The notes: generated from the sequence alone by a model not told the origin. A stretch of DNA of 64,000 bases from Pseudohalioglobus lutimaris (GCF_002866825.1 NZ_PKUS01000003.1:1-64000); one strand, 5' to 3'. Shown: positions 8,306 to 17,469, counted from the stretch's first letter. Translations and numbers: made by a program.

Positions 8306-8929
8306 TTAGCCGCGGTACCTCAAGCCGCCGGCAATAAATGTTATCAGAGTTTGCACATATTGTTCGCGGCTTTTCCGGGCGTGTGATTGCTTGCTGAGCG
8401 CCATGATTGCGTCCATGTTCGCCAGCCCCTGGAAAGTCAGCTCAGTTGCCAGCAGCCAGCGCGAACGACGCCTTGTCTGGTCCAGATCTGGCAGTGCTCT
8501 GGCAAGTAAGGGTTCGAAGGTCTTCAGACTCCGTTCCGTAGTCTTGCGTATCTGGCCGTGGTGACTTTGTTCTACGTAGGCCCGGAAGAGAAATTTTACC
8601 GCGGTCAGACCGGTCTCCGGGTCATTGAGAATCGGGTGGGCAAAGGGCATTACCAGTGCTTCCGCAAGGGATTCAACCGAAGGTCGCCGCTCTTCCTGAA
8701 GCGGCTGCAGCAGTTCCGCACGCAATGTCATCACAGGCTCTTGCCGCTTCAATAGCAACGCCTCCAACAGTCCGTCCCGGCTGCGGAAGTGGTAGTGCAG
8801 AGCAGCCGCGCTGTAGCCTGCCTCGGCATTTATTTCCCGCAGGGAAACGTTCTGAATGCCGTTTTCGGCGAACAGTCGCTCAGCGGTGTTCAGTATATCT
8901 TCGCGGGCATTGCCCTTAGGTTTATCCAT
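8306..8929 (-). CDS. TetR/AcrR family transcriptional regulator
   Basis: A 207-residue regulator. The N-terminal helix-turn-helix is clear: AREDILNTAERLFAENGIQN, then VSLREINAEAGYSAAALHYH and FRSRDGLLEALL. The C-terminal ligand domain is all-helical and not assigned. The ATG at 8929 (MDKPKGNARE) is chosen because the longer frame starts with GTG and adds 16 unlikely residues. It is divergent from the DUF1214 gene. Palindromes with identical half-sites on both sides (7293 and 9025) are the likely operators, so the protein probably controls the flanking genes and itself. Confidence 0.9.
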   Translation of the reverse strand: MDKPKGNAREDILNTAERLFAENGIQNVSLREINAEAGYSAAALHYHFRSRDGLLEALLLKRQEPVMTLRAELLQPLQEERRPSVESLAEALVMPFAHPILNDPETGLTAVKFLFRAYVEQSHHGQIRKTTERSLKTFEPLLARALPDLDQTRRRSRWLLATELTFQGLANMDAIMALSKQSHARKSREQYVQTLITFIAGGLRYRG

Positions 8930-9024
8930 ATCCTGGTTCAATAGATCGCACTTTTTCAAAGTACATGATTCTAACACGAATCGTTTCCAACCTATCAGTT
9001 GACAGGTTTCGGCTCCGACAATAT

Positions 9025-9040
9025 CTTATCACATGATAAG
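9025..9040. promoter_or_regulatory. TetR-type operator, copy 2
   Basis: CTTATCACATGATAAG shares both 7-bp half-sites with the palindrome at 7293. It ends 11 bases before the DUF1214 start, so a bound repressor would block initiation, and it is 95 bases from the divergent TetR start. Confidence 0.75.
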
Positions 9041-9051
9041 TGGAGATGAGC

Positions 9052-10164
9052 ATGATATCAGAAGCTGAAAAGAAAGTACTCGATGGCACCGTGTGGGACG
9101 AATTCTGCGATGCCCTGAAGGAAGCGGGCCGCATCGTCCAGAGCAAAAAGGCCCCCGGAGACGCCTTCAACCAGGCGGAGGGTTATCGCTACCTGACCCG
9201 TCTGCTGCGTGGTGGCCTGGAGAGCTTTCTGGAGTTCCGCGACCCGGCCTTCCCGCATCTGCGCTGTGGCGCTCACGAGACCATCAAGCTGGGCGCCGAC
9301 AACCCGGACAATCGCTACGAGAGTGCCACCATTAACCCGAAATACGACTACCGCATTACCGGTAATCGTTGCACGGTGGACTACCTGGGTATCAGCAGCA
9401 TCATCAACAAATACGCCTCCGGCGGTACTATGGAGGTAACCGGCCACATCGATCACCGGCAGATGGAAATCGGTCCCGACGGCGAGCTGGAGATTATCCT
9501 TAGCAAGACTGAGAAGTCCGGTAACTGGCTTCCCCTGGGAGAGGCCTCCAATTCCATCACCGTGCGCCAGACCTTCCAGGACCGCATTAACGAAAAGCGT
9601 GCCGAACTGAAGATCGAGCGCATCGACGCAGGCGACACCCGGCCCGAGCCCCTCACCGCCGAAAAGCTGGAGCGGGGCCTGCTGGGTGCGGTGATGTTCG
9701 TCAAGGGGTCGGCGCAGATGTTCGAGAACTGGGCGGAGAGCTTCCTGCCCACCCTGAACGACCTGCCGCCGGCGGACCAGGACTATTGCCAGTCCATAGG
9801 CGGTGATCCGAATATCTTCTACTTCCACAGCGCCTGGCAACTGGCGCCGGATGAGGTGATGGTGATAGATGCGCCGCAGATACCCGAGTGCCAGACCTGG
9901 AACTTCCAACTGGACAACTGGTGGATGGAGTCCCTGGACTACCGCCACCACACCATCCACGTGAACAAGCACACCGCCCACTACCGCGATGACGGCAGCG
10001 TACGGGTAGTAATCTCCCACATCGATCCCGGGGTGCCCAACTGGATCGAGACCGCCGGGCACGACATGGGTACCATGTGCTGGCGGTGGATCGGCGCCGA
10101 CGAGCACCCGCTGCTCAATGTGCGGGTGATGAAGCTGGCTGACCTGGCTAGCCTGGAGGAGTAA
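9052..10164 (+). CDS. DUF1214 domain protein
   Basis: A 370-residue protein. The C-terminal third has the DUF1214 layout, including the TWNFQLDNWWMESLDY segment and VSHIDPGVPNWIETAGHDMG. No enzyme activity is established for the domain. GGAG six bases before the ATG at 9052 decides the start over two upstream in-frame options. The gene is followed after 4 bases by a sulfotransferase; the pair looks co-regulated by the palindrome just upstream. Third-position GC is high and matches the sulfotransferase. Confidence 0.85.
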   Translation: MISEAEKKVLDGTVWDEFCDALKEAGRIVQSKKAPGDAFNQAEGYRYLTRLLRGGLESFLEFRDPAFPHLRCGAHETIKLGADNPDNRYESATINPKYDYRITGNRCTVDYLGISSIINKYASGGTMEVTGHIDHRQMEIGPDGELEIILSKTEKSGNWLPLGEASNSITVRQTFQDRINEKRAELKIERIDAGDTRPEPLTAEKLERGLLGAVMFVKGSAQMFENWAESFLPTLNDLPPADQDYCQSIGGDPNIFYFHSAWQLAPDEVMVIDAPQIPECQTWNFQLDNWWMESLDYRHHTIHVNKHTAHYRDDGSVRVVISHIDPGVPNWIETAGHDMGTMCWRWIGADEHPLLNVRVMKLADLASLEE

Positions 10165-10168
10165 GAGG

Positions 10169-11341
10169 ATGTCGAACGACGTAGAGACGGTAAAGTTTGA
10201 TGCCGATGAGCTGGTACAGCAGGCGCAAGAACAGGCCGGTTTCAGTGACTTTGGTTGGCTGCCCTATAGAGAAGGGCTGGAAGTCCTGCTGAAAACCTAC
10301 GACCGCAATGTCAAGGATCCCGCGGGCCGCCAGCGCTGCCGTGACCGGGTGCTCAATCTGCTGGCCACCCGCCTGCGCTGCGAGAATGCCTTCGCCACCA
10401 TTCCCGAGATTGCCGAGCAGGAAATCGTGGCTCCGGTATTCATCACCGGCCTGCCGCGCTCCGGCACCTCGGCCCTGCTCAACCTGATGGAGCGTGCACC
10501 GGGTTTCCGCGGTGTGTTGCAGTGGGAAGTACAGTTCCCGGATCCCTGGCGTGGCAGCCAGCCGGGGGAGGAGGATCCCCGTTACCAACCCCTGAAAAAG
10601 GCTCTGGAAGCGACCGCCGACTCCAAGTTCAGCAAGATCCACTTCGTGGACGCGGATACGCCGGAGGAGTGCGTGTTGCTGCACGCCTTCGCCCTGCACG
10701 GCGTGCACCTGGGCTTCGAGGTGATGATGGAACCCTACCGCAGCTGGCTGCTGGCCCAGGATCTGGGGCCATTGTACCGCTACCAGAAACAGCAGTTGCA
10801 GTTGCTCAACTGGCGCAACCCCGGCCAGCAGTGGTTGCTCAAGGCGCCGGCCCACATGTGGAGTATCGACACCATTCGCAAGGTGTTCCCCGACGCCCGT
10901 TTCGTCTGGTGCCACCGGAACCCGCAGAAAGTGGTGCCCTCCATCAACAGCATGAACCGGGCGATCATGGATATGTACATGGGTGACTGCAGTCACCTGG
11001 ATGCCGGCGAAGTGGGGCGCAGCGTTATGGAGTGGTACGCCCTGTCACTCGAGAAAGGGCTTACCGAGCGCGCGCAACTGCCGGAGGAACTGTTTATCGA
11101 CTGTTCACAACAGGAGTTCGTCGACAGGCCCCTGCAACTGGTGGAGCAGGTTTGCGAGCACTTCGACTTACCGCTGGGCGAGGATGGCCGCGCCGCCCTA
11201 CAGGCCCATATCGATGCCAACCCCAAGGGCAAGCACGGCAAGCACGAGTACGACCTGGCGGCCTACGGTTTGACCAAAGAAATGATCGACGAACGCTTCG
11301 CTTTTTATACAGGTGACGATCGCTGGCCCATCAGTGACTGA
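10169..11341 (+). CDS. Sulfotransferase family protein (PF13469 type)
   Basis: A 390-residue cytoplasmic enzyme of the Sulfotransfer_3 type, expected to use PAPS to sulfate a small hydroxylated acceptor. The PAPS-binding loop FITGLPRSGTSALLNL is at residues 91-106, and the second contact region (PDARFVWCHRNPQKVVPSIN) lies near residue 245. The acceptor cannot be predicted. It sits 4 bases after the DUF1214 gene and 15 bases before an epimerase-like gene, so it is part of one rightward operon under the operator at 9025. Confidence 0.9.
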   Translation: MSNDVETVKFDADELVQQAQEQAGFSDFGWLPYREGLEVLLKTYDRNVKDPAGRQRCRDRVLNLLATRLRCENAFATIPEIAEQEIVAPVFITGLPRSGTSALLNLMERAPGFRGVLQWEVQFPDPWRGSQPGEEDPRYQPLKKALEATADSKFSKIHFVDADTPEECVLLHAFALHGVHLGFEVMMEPYRSWLLAQDLGPLYRYQKQQLQLLNWRNPGQQWLLKAPAHMWSIDTIRKVFPDARFVWCHRNPQKVVPSINSMNRAIMDMYMGDCSHLDAGEVGRSVMEWYALSLEKGLTERAQLPEELFIDCSQQEFVDRPLQLVEQVCEHFDLPLGEDGRAALQAHIDANPKGKHGKHEYDLAAYGLTKEMIDERFAFYTGDDRWPISD

Positions 11342-11356
11342 CAGGGAGAAATTTGA

Positions 11357-12271
11357 GTGAAGGACAAGAAGTTTCTGGTAACGGGCGCCACCGGTCAGAT
11401 CGCACGCTACCTCGCTGTGCAGCTGGCAGCAGACAATACGGTTCATGCCATCGCGCGATTTTCAGGTGCAGGAGCTCGTGAGCATTTGGAGCAGGCCGGA
11501 GTCACTTGCATCAAGTTCGATTTTGCCAACGACGACCCCGCTCAACTGGACAGTGATTACAACTACGTGCTACATCTGGCCACAACCCAGGAGCATGGAG
11601 ACCTGGATTTCGACAACGCCATCGAGGTCAATGCTGTCGCCACCGGTCGCCTGATGGCACATTTTCGCAATATCGATGCGTTCTTTTTCAGCTCGACCTG
11701 CTCAGTGTATGCGCCTGATGGCCACACACCACTTAAGGAGAGCCATCCGCTGGGCGACGCCATGCGCAGTCATTGCCCGACTTATTCCATGTCCAAGGTG
11801 GCAGCGGAAGCAGTGGTCAAGTTCGCCGCCGAGCACTTTGAGATACCCACCGTGATAGCCAGAATGAATGTGGCATATGGCCGCGACGGTGGTCTGCCAC
11901 TAATACACTTGGAGGCCCTGCGCAGAGGCAAGCCAATCTACCTTAATCCGCAGAAACCAAACTATTTCAACCCGGTCTATGATGAAGACTACTATCAGCA
12001 GGTGCTAAAGATGCTGGAGGTGGCAAGCACACCGGCATTAGTGATGAACTGGTGCGGCAGTGAGCAGGTGAGCGCCGAGGAGTGGTGTGAATACATGGCC
12101 GGACTATTAGCTGTCGAAGCAAATATCGTCTATACAGAAAACGCTTTTCCCTGCACACCCTGCGATACTACATTGATGCACAGCAAAATCGGCAAGACAC
12201 AAAACCACTGGCGCGATGCAATGAAATTGCTGGTAGTGAGCGATGCAGGAGACGTGAGAAGTGTTGGCTGA
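11357..12271 (+). CDS. NAD(P)-dependent epimerase/dehydratase-like protein (paralogue 1)
   Basis: A 304-residue extended short-chain dehydrogenase. The nucleotide-binding GATGQIA loop is at the N-terminus, a serine-rich strand FFFSSTCSVYAP follows, and the catalytic YSMSK lies near residue 144. GTG is the start, with GGGAGAA in front. The true substrate is unknown: the protein is close to NAD-dependent epimerases of the type found in catabolic clusters. A second copy of the same family lies at 12839, with an SRPBCC gene between them. Confidence 0.85.
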   Translation: MKDKKFLVTGATGQIARYLAVQLAADNTVHAIARFSGAGAREHLEQAGVTCIKFDFANDDPAQLDSDYNYVLHLATTQEHGDLDFDNAIEVNAVATGRLMAHFRNIDAFFFSSTCSVYAPDGHTPLKESHPLGDAMRSHCPTYSMSKVAAEAVVKFAAEHFEIPTVIARMNVAYGRDGGLPLIHLEALRRGKPIYLNPQKPNYFNPVYDEDYYQQVLKMLEVASTPALVMNWCGSEQVSAEEWCEYMAGLLAVEANIVYTENAFPCTPCDTTLMHSKIGKTQNHWRDAMKLLVVSDAGDVRSVG

Positions 12272-12301
12272 TCCCTCGTATACACGTCTGTCACAGACAT
12301 C

Positions 12302-12772
12302 ATGATTACTGAGGACGCTGTTTACTCAGACAGGGTAGCTATTGGCGCACCAGCGAAGCTGGTGTGGGAGATATTGCTGGACTTTGAACGATATTCCGAG
12401 TGGAACGGGTTCTGTCCCAGCCTGGAGAACCACTCGCTTGAGATCGGGTCTGCCGTGGATATGATGATCGACTTGGGCAACGGCCCCTCGAGGCAGGTGG
12501 AATACATTTCCAGAATCGAGTCCGAACGATGTATTGCCTGGCGTATGCCTAACCGGCAAGATGATCCGGTACATGCGGTGCGCAGCCAGTACATCGAACC
12601 GCGGGATGAAGAAAGCTGCATATACTGGACCGTGGACGAATTTTCCGGGCCTGCCATGGCAACCATGATGGAACAGTTGGCCGCGGCCGTCGAGGCTGGT
12701 TTCAATCGCTGCGCATACGATCTCAAGGAACGTGCCGAGCGCCTCTACCAGATCCACCGGCAGGAGACCTGA
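12302..12772 (+). CDS. SRPBCC family protein (polyketide cyclase/START-like)
   Basis: A 156-residue single-domain SRPBCC protein. The opening (DRVAIGAPAKLVWEILLDFE and YSEWNGFCP) is the classic start of the fold, and a long C-terminal helix (MEQLAAAVEAGFNRCAYDLK) closes the hydrophobic cavity. These proteins bind or convert hydrophobic small molecules. It lies between two paralogous epimerase-like genes, suggesting that the three act on related intermediates. Confidence 0.85.
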   Translation: MITEDAVYSDRVAIGAPAKLVWEILLDFERYSEWNGFCPSLENHSLEIGSAVDMMIDLGNGPSRQVEYISRIESERCIAWRMPNRQDDPVHAVRSQYIEPRDEESCIYWTVDEFSGPAMATMMEQLAAAVEAGFNRCAYDLKERAERLYQIHRQET

Positions 12773-12838
12773 TGGAATCGTTACAATGAATTGCGGTTAT
12801 ACATCGCCTAAGAAAGCACGAATTACAGGTTATTCACC

Positions 12839-13744
12839 ATGCGCAACAAAAAAATTGTTATAACGGGAGCCACAGGTCAGGTGGGTTTGCCCCTGGCTGT
12901 CTCGCTGGCGGAGCACAACACGGTTTATGCCGTTGCACGCTTTAACGATGAATCCAAGCGCCAGGAGCTTGAGCAGGCCGGCATTGTCTGTATTGCTGCC
13001 AACCTTGGTGATGGCGACTTCGGGAATATACCGTTAGATGCTGACTACCTGCTGAACTTCGCCGTGAACCGTGAGGTGGGGAATGATTTCGAAGCGGAAC
13101 TGCGGCTGAATGCTGAGGGCCTGGCTCTCCTGATGCAGCACTGCCAACGGTATCAAGCTGTCCTCCATGTCTCTTCTTGCGCCGTTTATCATCCGGCGCC
13201 GGACACTGTGCTCACAGAACGCAGCGCTCTGGGAGATAACCACCGCAATATGTTTACCACCTATAGCATTGGCAAGATTGCTCAGGAAGCGGTTGTCCGC
13301 AGCTGTGCGCGTATGTTCGGGCTGCCGAGTGTCATTTGCCGACTCAATGTGCCCTACAGCAGCAATGGGGGTTGGCCGTGGTTTCACCTGATGATGATGG
13401 AACAGGGTATCTCGATTCCCATTCCACAGGGGCTCAGTGAATACACCTTGATACACCAGGACGATATCATTGATTCAGTGCCCGGTCTGCTGGACAGTGC
13501 CAGCGTGCCGTGCACCATCGTCAATTGGAGTAGTCACGAGCATGTATCGATACAGGACTGGTGTCACTACCTCGGCGAACTCGTAGGTCTAACACCTCAA
13601 TTTATAGTCAGTCCCGATGCCTTGCCCAGTATTCGGTCTGATAGTACAAAATTGCAGGAACTGGTAGGGCCCGCCAGGGTTCACTGGCGTGACGGCCTGC
13701 GGCGTATGGTCGAACACAGCCGCCCTGACATGATGGCACATTAA
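12839..13744 (+). CDS. NAD(P)-dependent epimerase/dehydratase-like protein (paralogue 2)
   Basis: A 301-residue extended SDR, clearly paralogous to the gene at 11357 (both open with a KK-V/I-TGATGQ strand-loop, both share HNTVYAVARF- or DNTVHAIARF-like second strands). Catalytic residues read YSIGK. The two differ enough that a recent duplication is unlikely; they may handle consecutive or stereochemically different steps. RBS and spacing are unremarkable. Substrate unknown. Confidence 0.85.
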   Translation: MRNKKIVITGATGQVGLPLAVSLAEHNTVYAVARFNDESKRQELEQAGIVCIAANLGDGDFGNIPLDADYLLNFAVNREVGNDFEAELRLNAEGLALLMQHCQRYQAVLHVSSCAVYHPAPDTVLTERSALGDNHRNMFTTYSIGKIAQEAVVRSCARMFGLPSVICRLNVPYSSNGGWPWFHLMMMEQGISIPIPQGLSEYTLIHQDDIIDSVPGLLDSASVPCTIVNWSSHEHVSIQDWCHYLGELVGLTPQFIVSPDALPSIRSDSTKLQELVGPARVHWRDGLRRMVEHSRPDMMAH

Positions 13745-13788
13745 GGGTGACATCGGCTTGTCTGCACATTACACATATGAGGTAAATC

Positions 13789-14106
13789 ATGTTTGCTTAT
13801 TTGACGCACGTACGAGCCAGGCCGGGCAAGCGCGAGGCCCTGATGGACGCAAATATCAGAATGCAGTCCGCGACACTCCAGGAGGAAGGAGTCCCCGTCT
13901 ACATATTCCACACCAGCGAAGAAAACCCGGACGAATTTTACTATTACGACCTGTACCAATCCGAAGAGGCCTACCTCGAGCACTGCCAAACCGAGGCCTT
14001 TCAGCAAATGATTGGCTGTATTGGCGAACTGGCCGACGTTCTCGAGATGAAGAAGCTGTTGCCCTTCGGGGTTGTGAAGAGCCAGCCGATTAGCACTACA
14101 GTCTAA
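13789..14106 (+). CDS. Antibiotic biosynthesis monooxygenase (ABM) domain protein
   Basis: A 105-residue single ABM domain with a dimeric alpha/beta barrel fold. The first strand and helix (THVRARPGKREALMDANIRM) and the FYYYDLYQSEEAYLEHCQTE segment are typical of putative quinol monooxygenases. Such proteins oxygenate quinols or aromatic intermediates without a cofactor, or act as accessory barrels. An AGGTAA ribosome site precedes the ATG. It lies 17 bases before the next SDR gene. Confidence 0.85.
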   Translation: MFAYLTHVRARPGKREALMDANIRMQSATLQEEGVPVYIFHTSEENPDEFYYYDLYQSEEAYLEHCQTEAFQQMIGCIGELADVLEMKKLLPFGVVKSQPISTTV

Positions 14107-14123
14107 TAATGGAGTATTGAACA

Positions 14124-14888
14124 ATGGGCTTATATGTAGTTACCGGTTCCGCCAGCGGCATCGGTGATGCCGTGGCTAAGCAGATCAGGGCTGAAGGTCA
14201 CCAGGTGATAGGCGTGGATATTCGCGATGCAGATATCGTCGCCGACCTCTCCGATGAGGCCAATTGTGAATCCGTTATCACCCGGATCAGGGAACTGGCG
14301 ACCGACGGTATCGATGGCCTAATTCCCTGTGCGGGAGTCGGTCCGGAGTGCCCCAGGCCAGCCTTGATACCACTGGTCAATTTTTTTGCCGTGGTGGCGC
14401 TGGTCAACGGCCTGCTTCCTCTGCTTGAAAGGAAGCGAGGGGCTATTGTTCTCATCAGTTCCAACTCTTCCCGTATGCTCGAGTACGACGAGGACTATAT
14501 GCAGGCACTGTTGACGGAAGATCGTGAGAAGGCGCTGCGGTTGGTCGAAACTGTGGACGGACAGGGTGCTTACGGCGGAAGCAAGCAGGCCTTGACACGG
14601 TGGATGCGAAAGACGAATGCTGCTGTGGCTGGTTGTGGTGTGAGAATGAACGCCATCGCGCCTGGTTATACTGAGACGGGTATGACTGCATCCGGCAAGA
14701 GTGATCCTCGTTTCCGTGAAGCACTGAAGCAATTTGTGGACTCGATCCCCATTGGCCGCCCTGGAATGCCCGCGGATCAGGCGGATGCCGTCCTGTTCCT
14801 TCTCGGTGGCAAGGCCGGGTTCATTTCGGGTTCCGTCCTGTTTGTTGATGGCGGTCACGATGCAGTTTTCAGGCCAGACAGCTATTAA
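14124..14888 (+). CDS. Short-chain dehydrogenase, 3-alpha-hydroxysteroid-dehydrogenase-like
   Basis: A 254-residue classical SDR. TGSASGIG (residues 7-14) binds NAD(P), the serine of LISSNSSR and the YGGSK motif form the catalytic centre, and FISGSVLFVDGGHDA is the C-terminal signature. The long insert before YGGSK (MLEYDEDYMQALLTEDREKA) resembles 3-alpha-hydroxysteroid dehydrogenases and their relatives acting on secondary alcohols of bulky substrates. That substrate assignment is an inference. It belongs to the same rightward gene run as the ABM protein and the flavoenzyme downstream. Confidence 0.85.
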   Translation: MGLYVVTGSASGIGDAVAKQIRAEGHQVIGVDIRDADIVADLSDEANCESVITRIRELATDGIDGLIPCAGVGPECPRPALIPLVNFFAVVALVNGLLPLLERKRGAIVLISSNSSRMLEYDEDYMQALLTEDREKALRLVETVDGQGAYGGSKQALTRWMRKTNAAVAGCGVRMNAIAPGYTETGMTASGKSDPRFREALKQFVDSIPIGRPGMPADQADAVLFLLGGKAGFISGSVLFVDGGHDAVFRPDSY

Positions 14889-14955
14889 GCTATTGCCTGT
14901 ATGTGTGCCTTCCGGAGTTCTACCAACCAATTATAGTTACTGATCAAGGCCTCCC

Positions 14956-17082
14956 ATGTCATACAAAAGCCTTTTCACGCCCGGGCAGATTGGCCCGCTG
15001 GAAATCCCCAACCGCCTGATAGTTTCTGCGATGGGGGTCAATCTCAGCGAGGAAGGTGGCTTCTGGGGGCAGAGAATTCTGGATTTCCACCAGGAGCAGG
15101 CGCGTGGTGGTGCGGGCTTGATTCTCTCCGGTGCCTGCGGGGTGATGTATCCGATAGGTCAAGTGCAGGAATGGCAAGTCGGGATCTCTGAAGATGAGCA
15201 TATCGCGGGACTGAAACGGGTGGTCGAAGCGGTTCACGGTCATGGCAGTCGCTTTGGGGTGCAGTTGCACCAGGGTGGATTGAATGCGGTGGACGATACT
15301 GTCGCCGGGCGATCCCGCTGGTGTCCATCCGAGCCCGAGTTTGATGCAGGCGACTTCGCTGATGGCCTGCTACCTTCAGAGTTGCAGGTGCTTGCCAGCA
15401 CTGGCGTACCAAGCTACCGGGTTTTGACCAGGGAAGATATTCAAGAACTGGTACAGGCCTTCGCCGATGGCGCCCGGCGCGCTATGTCGGCGGGCTGTGA
15501 TACAGTCGAAGTACATGGCGGCCATGGATACGTGCCCTCTTCCTTCCTGTCGCCTAAATCCAATAGACGTACTGACGAGTACGGGGGTAGTCTTGAGAAC
15601 AGGGCGAGATTGTTGCTGGAAATCGTACGCGCGGTTCGTGCCGAAGTCGGCCCGGACTACCCTGTTATCGTAAAGATCGATTCCCGTGAAGTGGGCAAAG
15701 AGGGCGGCATTACACTTGAGGACGCAAAGGCGACGGCCCAATGGCTGGAACAGGCGGGTGCAGACGCTATTACTGTCAGCGCCTATCACGACTTCAGCAA
15801 GGGCAAGATGCACTCGGCTTCAAACGTCCCGCATAAGCCGAACTCCCACCTCGCCGCCGCAGCGGCCATCCGGGAAGTACTGAATATCCCCGTAATCGCC
15901 CTGGGGCGTGTGGAGGCGGAGTACGCGGACAGGGAAATCGATGCTGGCCGGTTTGAGTTCCTGGCCATGGGGCGCAAGCTGCTGGCTGATCCGCACCTGC
16001 CGCGCAAACTGAAGGAAGGGCGCGCCGACGAGGTCAGGCCCTGTGTATATTGCTACAGCTGTGTCAGCGCAATTTACAAACGTGAAAGAATGTACTGTGC
16101 GGTCAATCCAGAGTGTGGCCGGGAATATTTGCGTGGGCAGGCGCCACGGGCGGCGAGCGCCAAGCGTATCGTGGTGGTGGGCGGTGGCCCAGCCGGAATG
16201 GAGGCCGCACGGCGTCTCTCCATCGTCGGTCATGAGGTTATTCTACTGGAGAAGGGTGATCGACTGGGTGGTACGCTGCGTTTTGCCGCACTGGCCTACC
16301 CCGCGAATGAACGTTTGTTGGACTGGCTCTGTCTGCAGGTGAATTTCATGGGGATTGATGTGCGCCTGAAGACGGCCGCAACCCCAGAATTGATTGCGTC
16401 CATGGCACCTGATCATGTGGTTGTCGCTACCGGGGCTCGACGTGACCTGCCACCGATACCAGGTTCAGAGTTGCCACATGTATTCAGCGGCGATGACATG
16501 CGTAATCTTGTGTTGGGTATGCACTCGGGAAGTGTCAGGGAGAAGACCTCACTGTTCACACGGGTTGCTACCCGTGTCGGGGCAACTACCGGGCTTACCT
16601 CAAACCTTGGTTTCGTGCGCAAGGCGACACGGATATGGATGCCACTGGGTAAGAATATCGTGATTATAGGTGGTGAGCTTGTAGGCCTGGAACTGGCGGA
16701 GTTTCTGGTGGAACGTGGCCGCAAGGTCGCGGTGATCGACGAGACGCCGAAATTCGGAGAGGGACTTGCTTTAGTGCGGCGCCTGCGGATTCTTGCCGAG
16801 TTACGAGAGCACCAGGTGAAGATGCACCCCGGTGTAACGGATATCCGTATTGATTCGGGGAAGGTGTGCTTCAGTGGCAGTGACGGCGATTCTCACGCGG
16901 TTGTCGCCGATGAAGTGATTGTGGCCAAGGGCGCGACCGGAGACTCTACCCAGGCACAGGCATTACGGGCTGCAGGCTTGACCGTTCATGAAATCGGTGA
17001 CGGCTGCGGGGTTGGTTACATTGAAGGGGCCATGCGCTCAGCAATGGAGGTAGCGGACACCATCAATGCCGAGTTTGGATGA
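14956..17082 (+). CDS. Old yellow enzyme-type FMN/4Fe-4S/FAD oxidoreductase (2,4-dienoyl-CoA reductase family)
   Basis: A 708-residue three-part enzyme. Residues 1-345 form the FMN-binding TIM barrel (LFTPGQIGPLEIPNRL; active-site VEVHGGHGY; RTDEYGGSLENRARL). The 4Fe-4S cluster cysteines are C363, C366, C369 and C381. An FAD-binding GGGPAGMEAARR and a second dinucleotide fold (IIGGELVGLELAEFL) follow. The layout is that of 2,4-dienoyl-CoA and enoate reductases, which reduce activated C=C bonds with NAD(P)H. Length is slightly above the usual 670, partly from a loop near residues 515-560. It ends the rightward gene run. Confidence 0.9.
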   Translation: MSYKSLFTPGQIGPLEIPNRLIVSAMGVNLSEEGGFWGQRILDFHQEQARGGAGLILSGACGVMYPIGQVQEWQVGISEDEHIAGLKRVVEAVHGHGSRFGVQLHQGGLNAVDDTVAGRSRWCPSEPEFDAGDFADGLLPSELQVLASTGVPSYRVLTREDIQELVQAFADGARRAMSAGCDTVEVHGGHGYVPSSFLSPKSNRRTDEYGGSLENRARLLLEIVRAVRAEVGPDYPVIVKIDSREVGKEGGITLEDAKATAQWLEQAGADAITVSAYHDFSKGKMHSASNVPHKPNSHLAAAAAIREVLNIPVIALGRVEAEYADREIDAGRFEFLAMGRKLLADPHLPRKLKEGRADEVRPCVYCYSCVSAIYKRERMYCAVNPECGREYLRGQAPRAASAKRIVVVGGGPAGMEAARRLSIVGHEVILLEKGDRLGGTLRFAALAYPANERLLDWLCLQVNFMGIDVRLKTAATPELIASMAPDHVVVATGARRDLPPIPGSELPHVFSGDDMRNLVLGMHSGSVREKTSLFTRVATRVGATTGLTSNLGFVRKATRIWMPLGKNIVIIGGELVGLELAEFLVERGRKVAVIDETPKFGEGLALVRRLRILAELREHQVKMHPGVTDIRIDSGKVCFSGSDGDSHAVVADEVIVAKGATGDSTQAQALRAAGLTVHEIGDGCGVGYIEGAMRSAMEVADTINAEFG

Positions 17083-17323
17083 GATAAGTGACGCGATGAG
17101 AGCGATTCAAATTCTACAAACGCGGTAGTTATACGCTGGCTGCTACGAGACAAAGCGCTTGCGGGATTATGTGATCGGATTCTCGCGGAAGTTGAATCGA
17201 CTATGACTAACGATACATTGATTCGATGCTGCTGGTGATTTCTGGATGGATGGTCCCAGAATGGTCCCACGCGAAAACCGGAGTAACATAAATCCTATAA
17301 AATCAACAGGTTATGGGTAAAAA

Positions 17324-17351
17324 TGGCGGAGAGCGAGGGATTCGAACCCTG
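17324..17351 (-). other. 3' fragment of a tRNA gene (T-arm, acceptor strand, CCA)
   Basis: On the minus strand CAGGGTTCGAATCCCT is followed by CGCTCTCCGCCA: a T-arm, a 7-base acceptor strand, a G discriminator and an encoded CCA. G at the discriminator suggests serine tRNA. The 5' part, D-arm and anticodon arm are absent, so this is a fragment like those left by integration into a tRNA 3' end. Confidence 0.75.
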
Positions 17352-17414
17352 AGCCATGCTATTTTGCGCCTCGCCATGCCTCCTAATGCCTTGTAAATCA
17401 GAGAGTTAAAAAAT

Positions 17415-17469
17415 GGGCCCGGCATTAGAAGGCATCAGAAGGCGTGAGGGTGGTCCCATGGTGGTCCCA
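17415..17469 (+). repeat. Right copy of the direct repeat
   Basis: A 55-base segment that matches 6429-6473 except for an internal 10-base duplication (GGCATTAGAA then GGCATCAGAA) and a few substitutions. Both copies end ATGG-like then TGGTCCCATGGTGGTCCCA. Same orientation as the left copy. Confidence 0.65.

Noticed and set aside
9058-10107. Long open frame on the minus strand opposite DUF1214
   Set aside because: It is the shadow of a GC-rich real gene; the translation is Val/Gly/Leu-rich with no family signature.
17324-17420. Complete tRNA gene on the minus strand
   Set aside because: Only the T-arm and acceptor 3' strand are present; no D-arm, anticodon arm or 5' acceptor strand can be formed.
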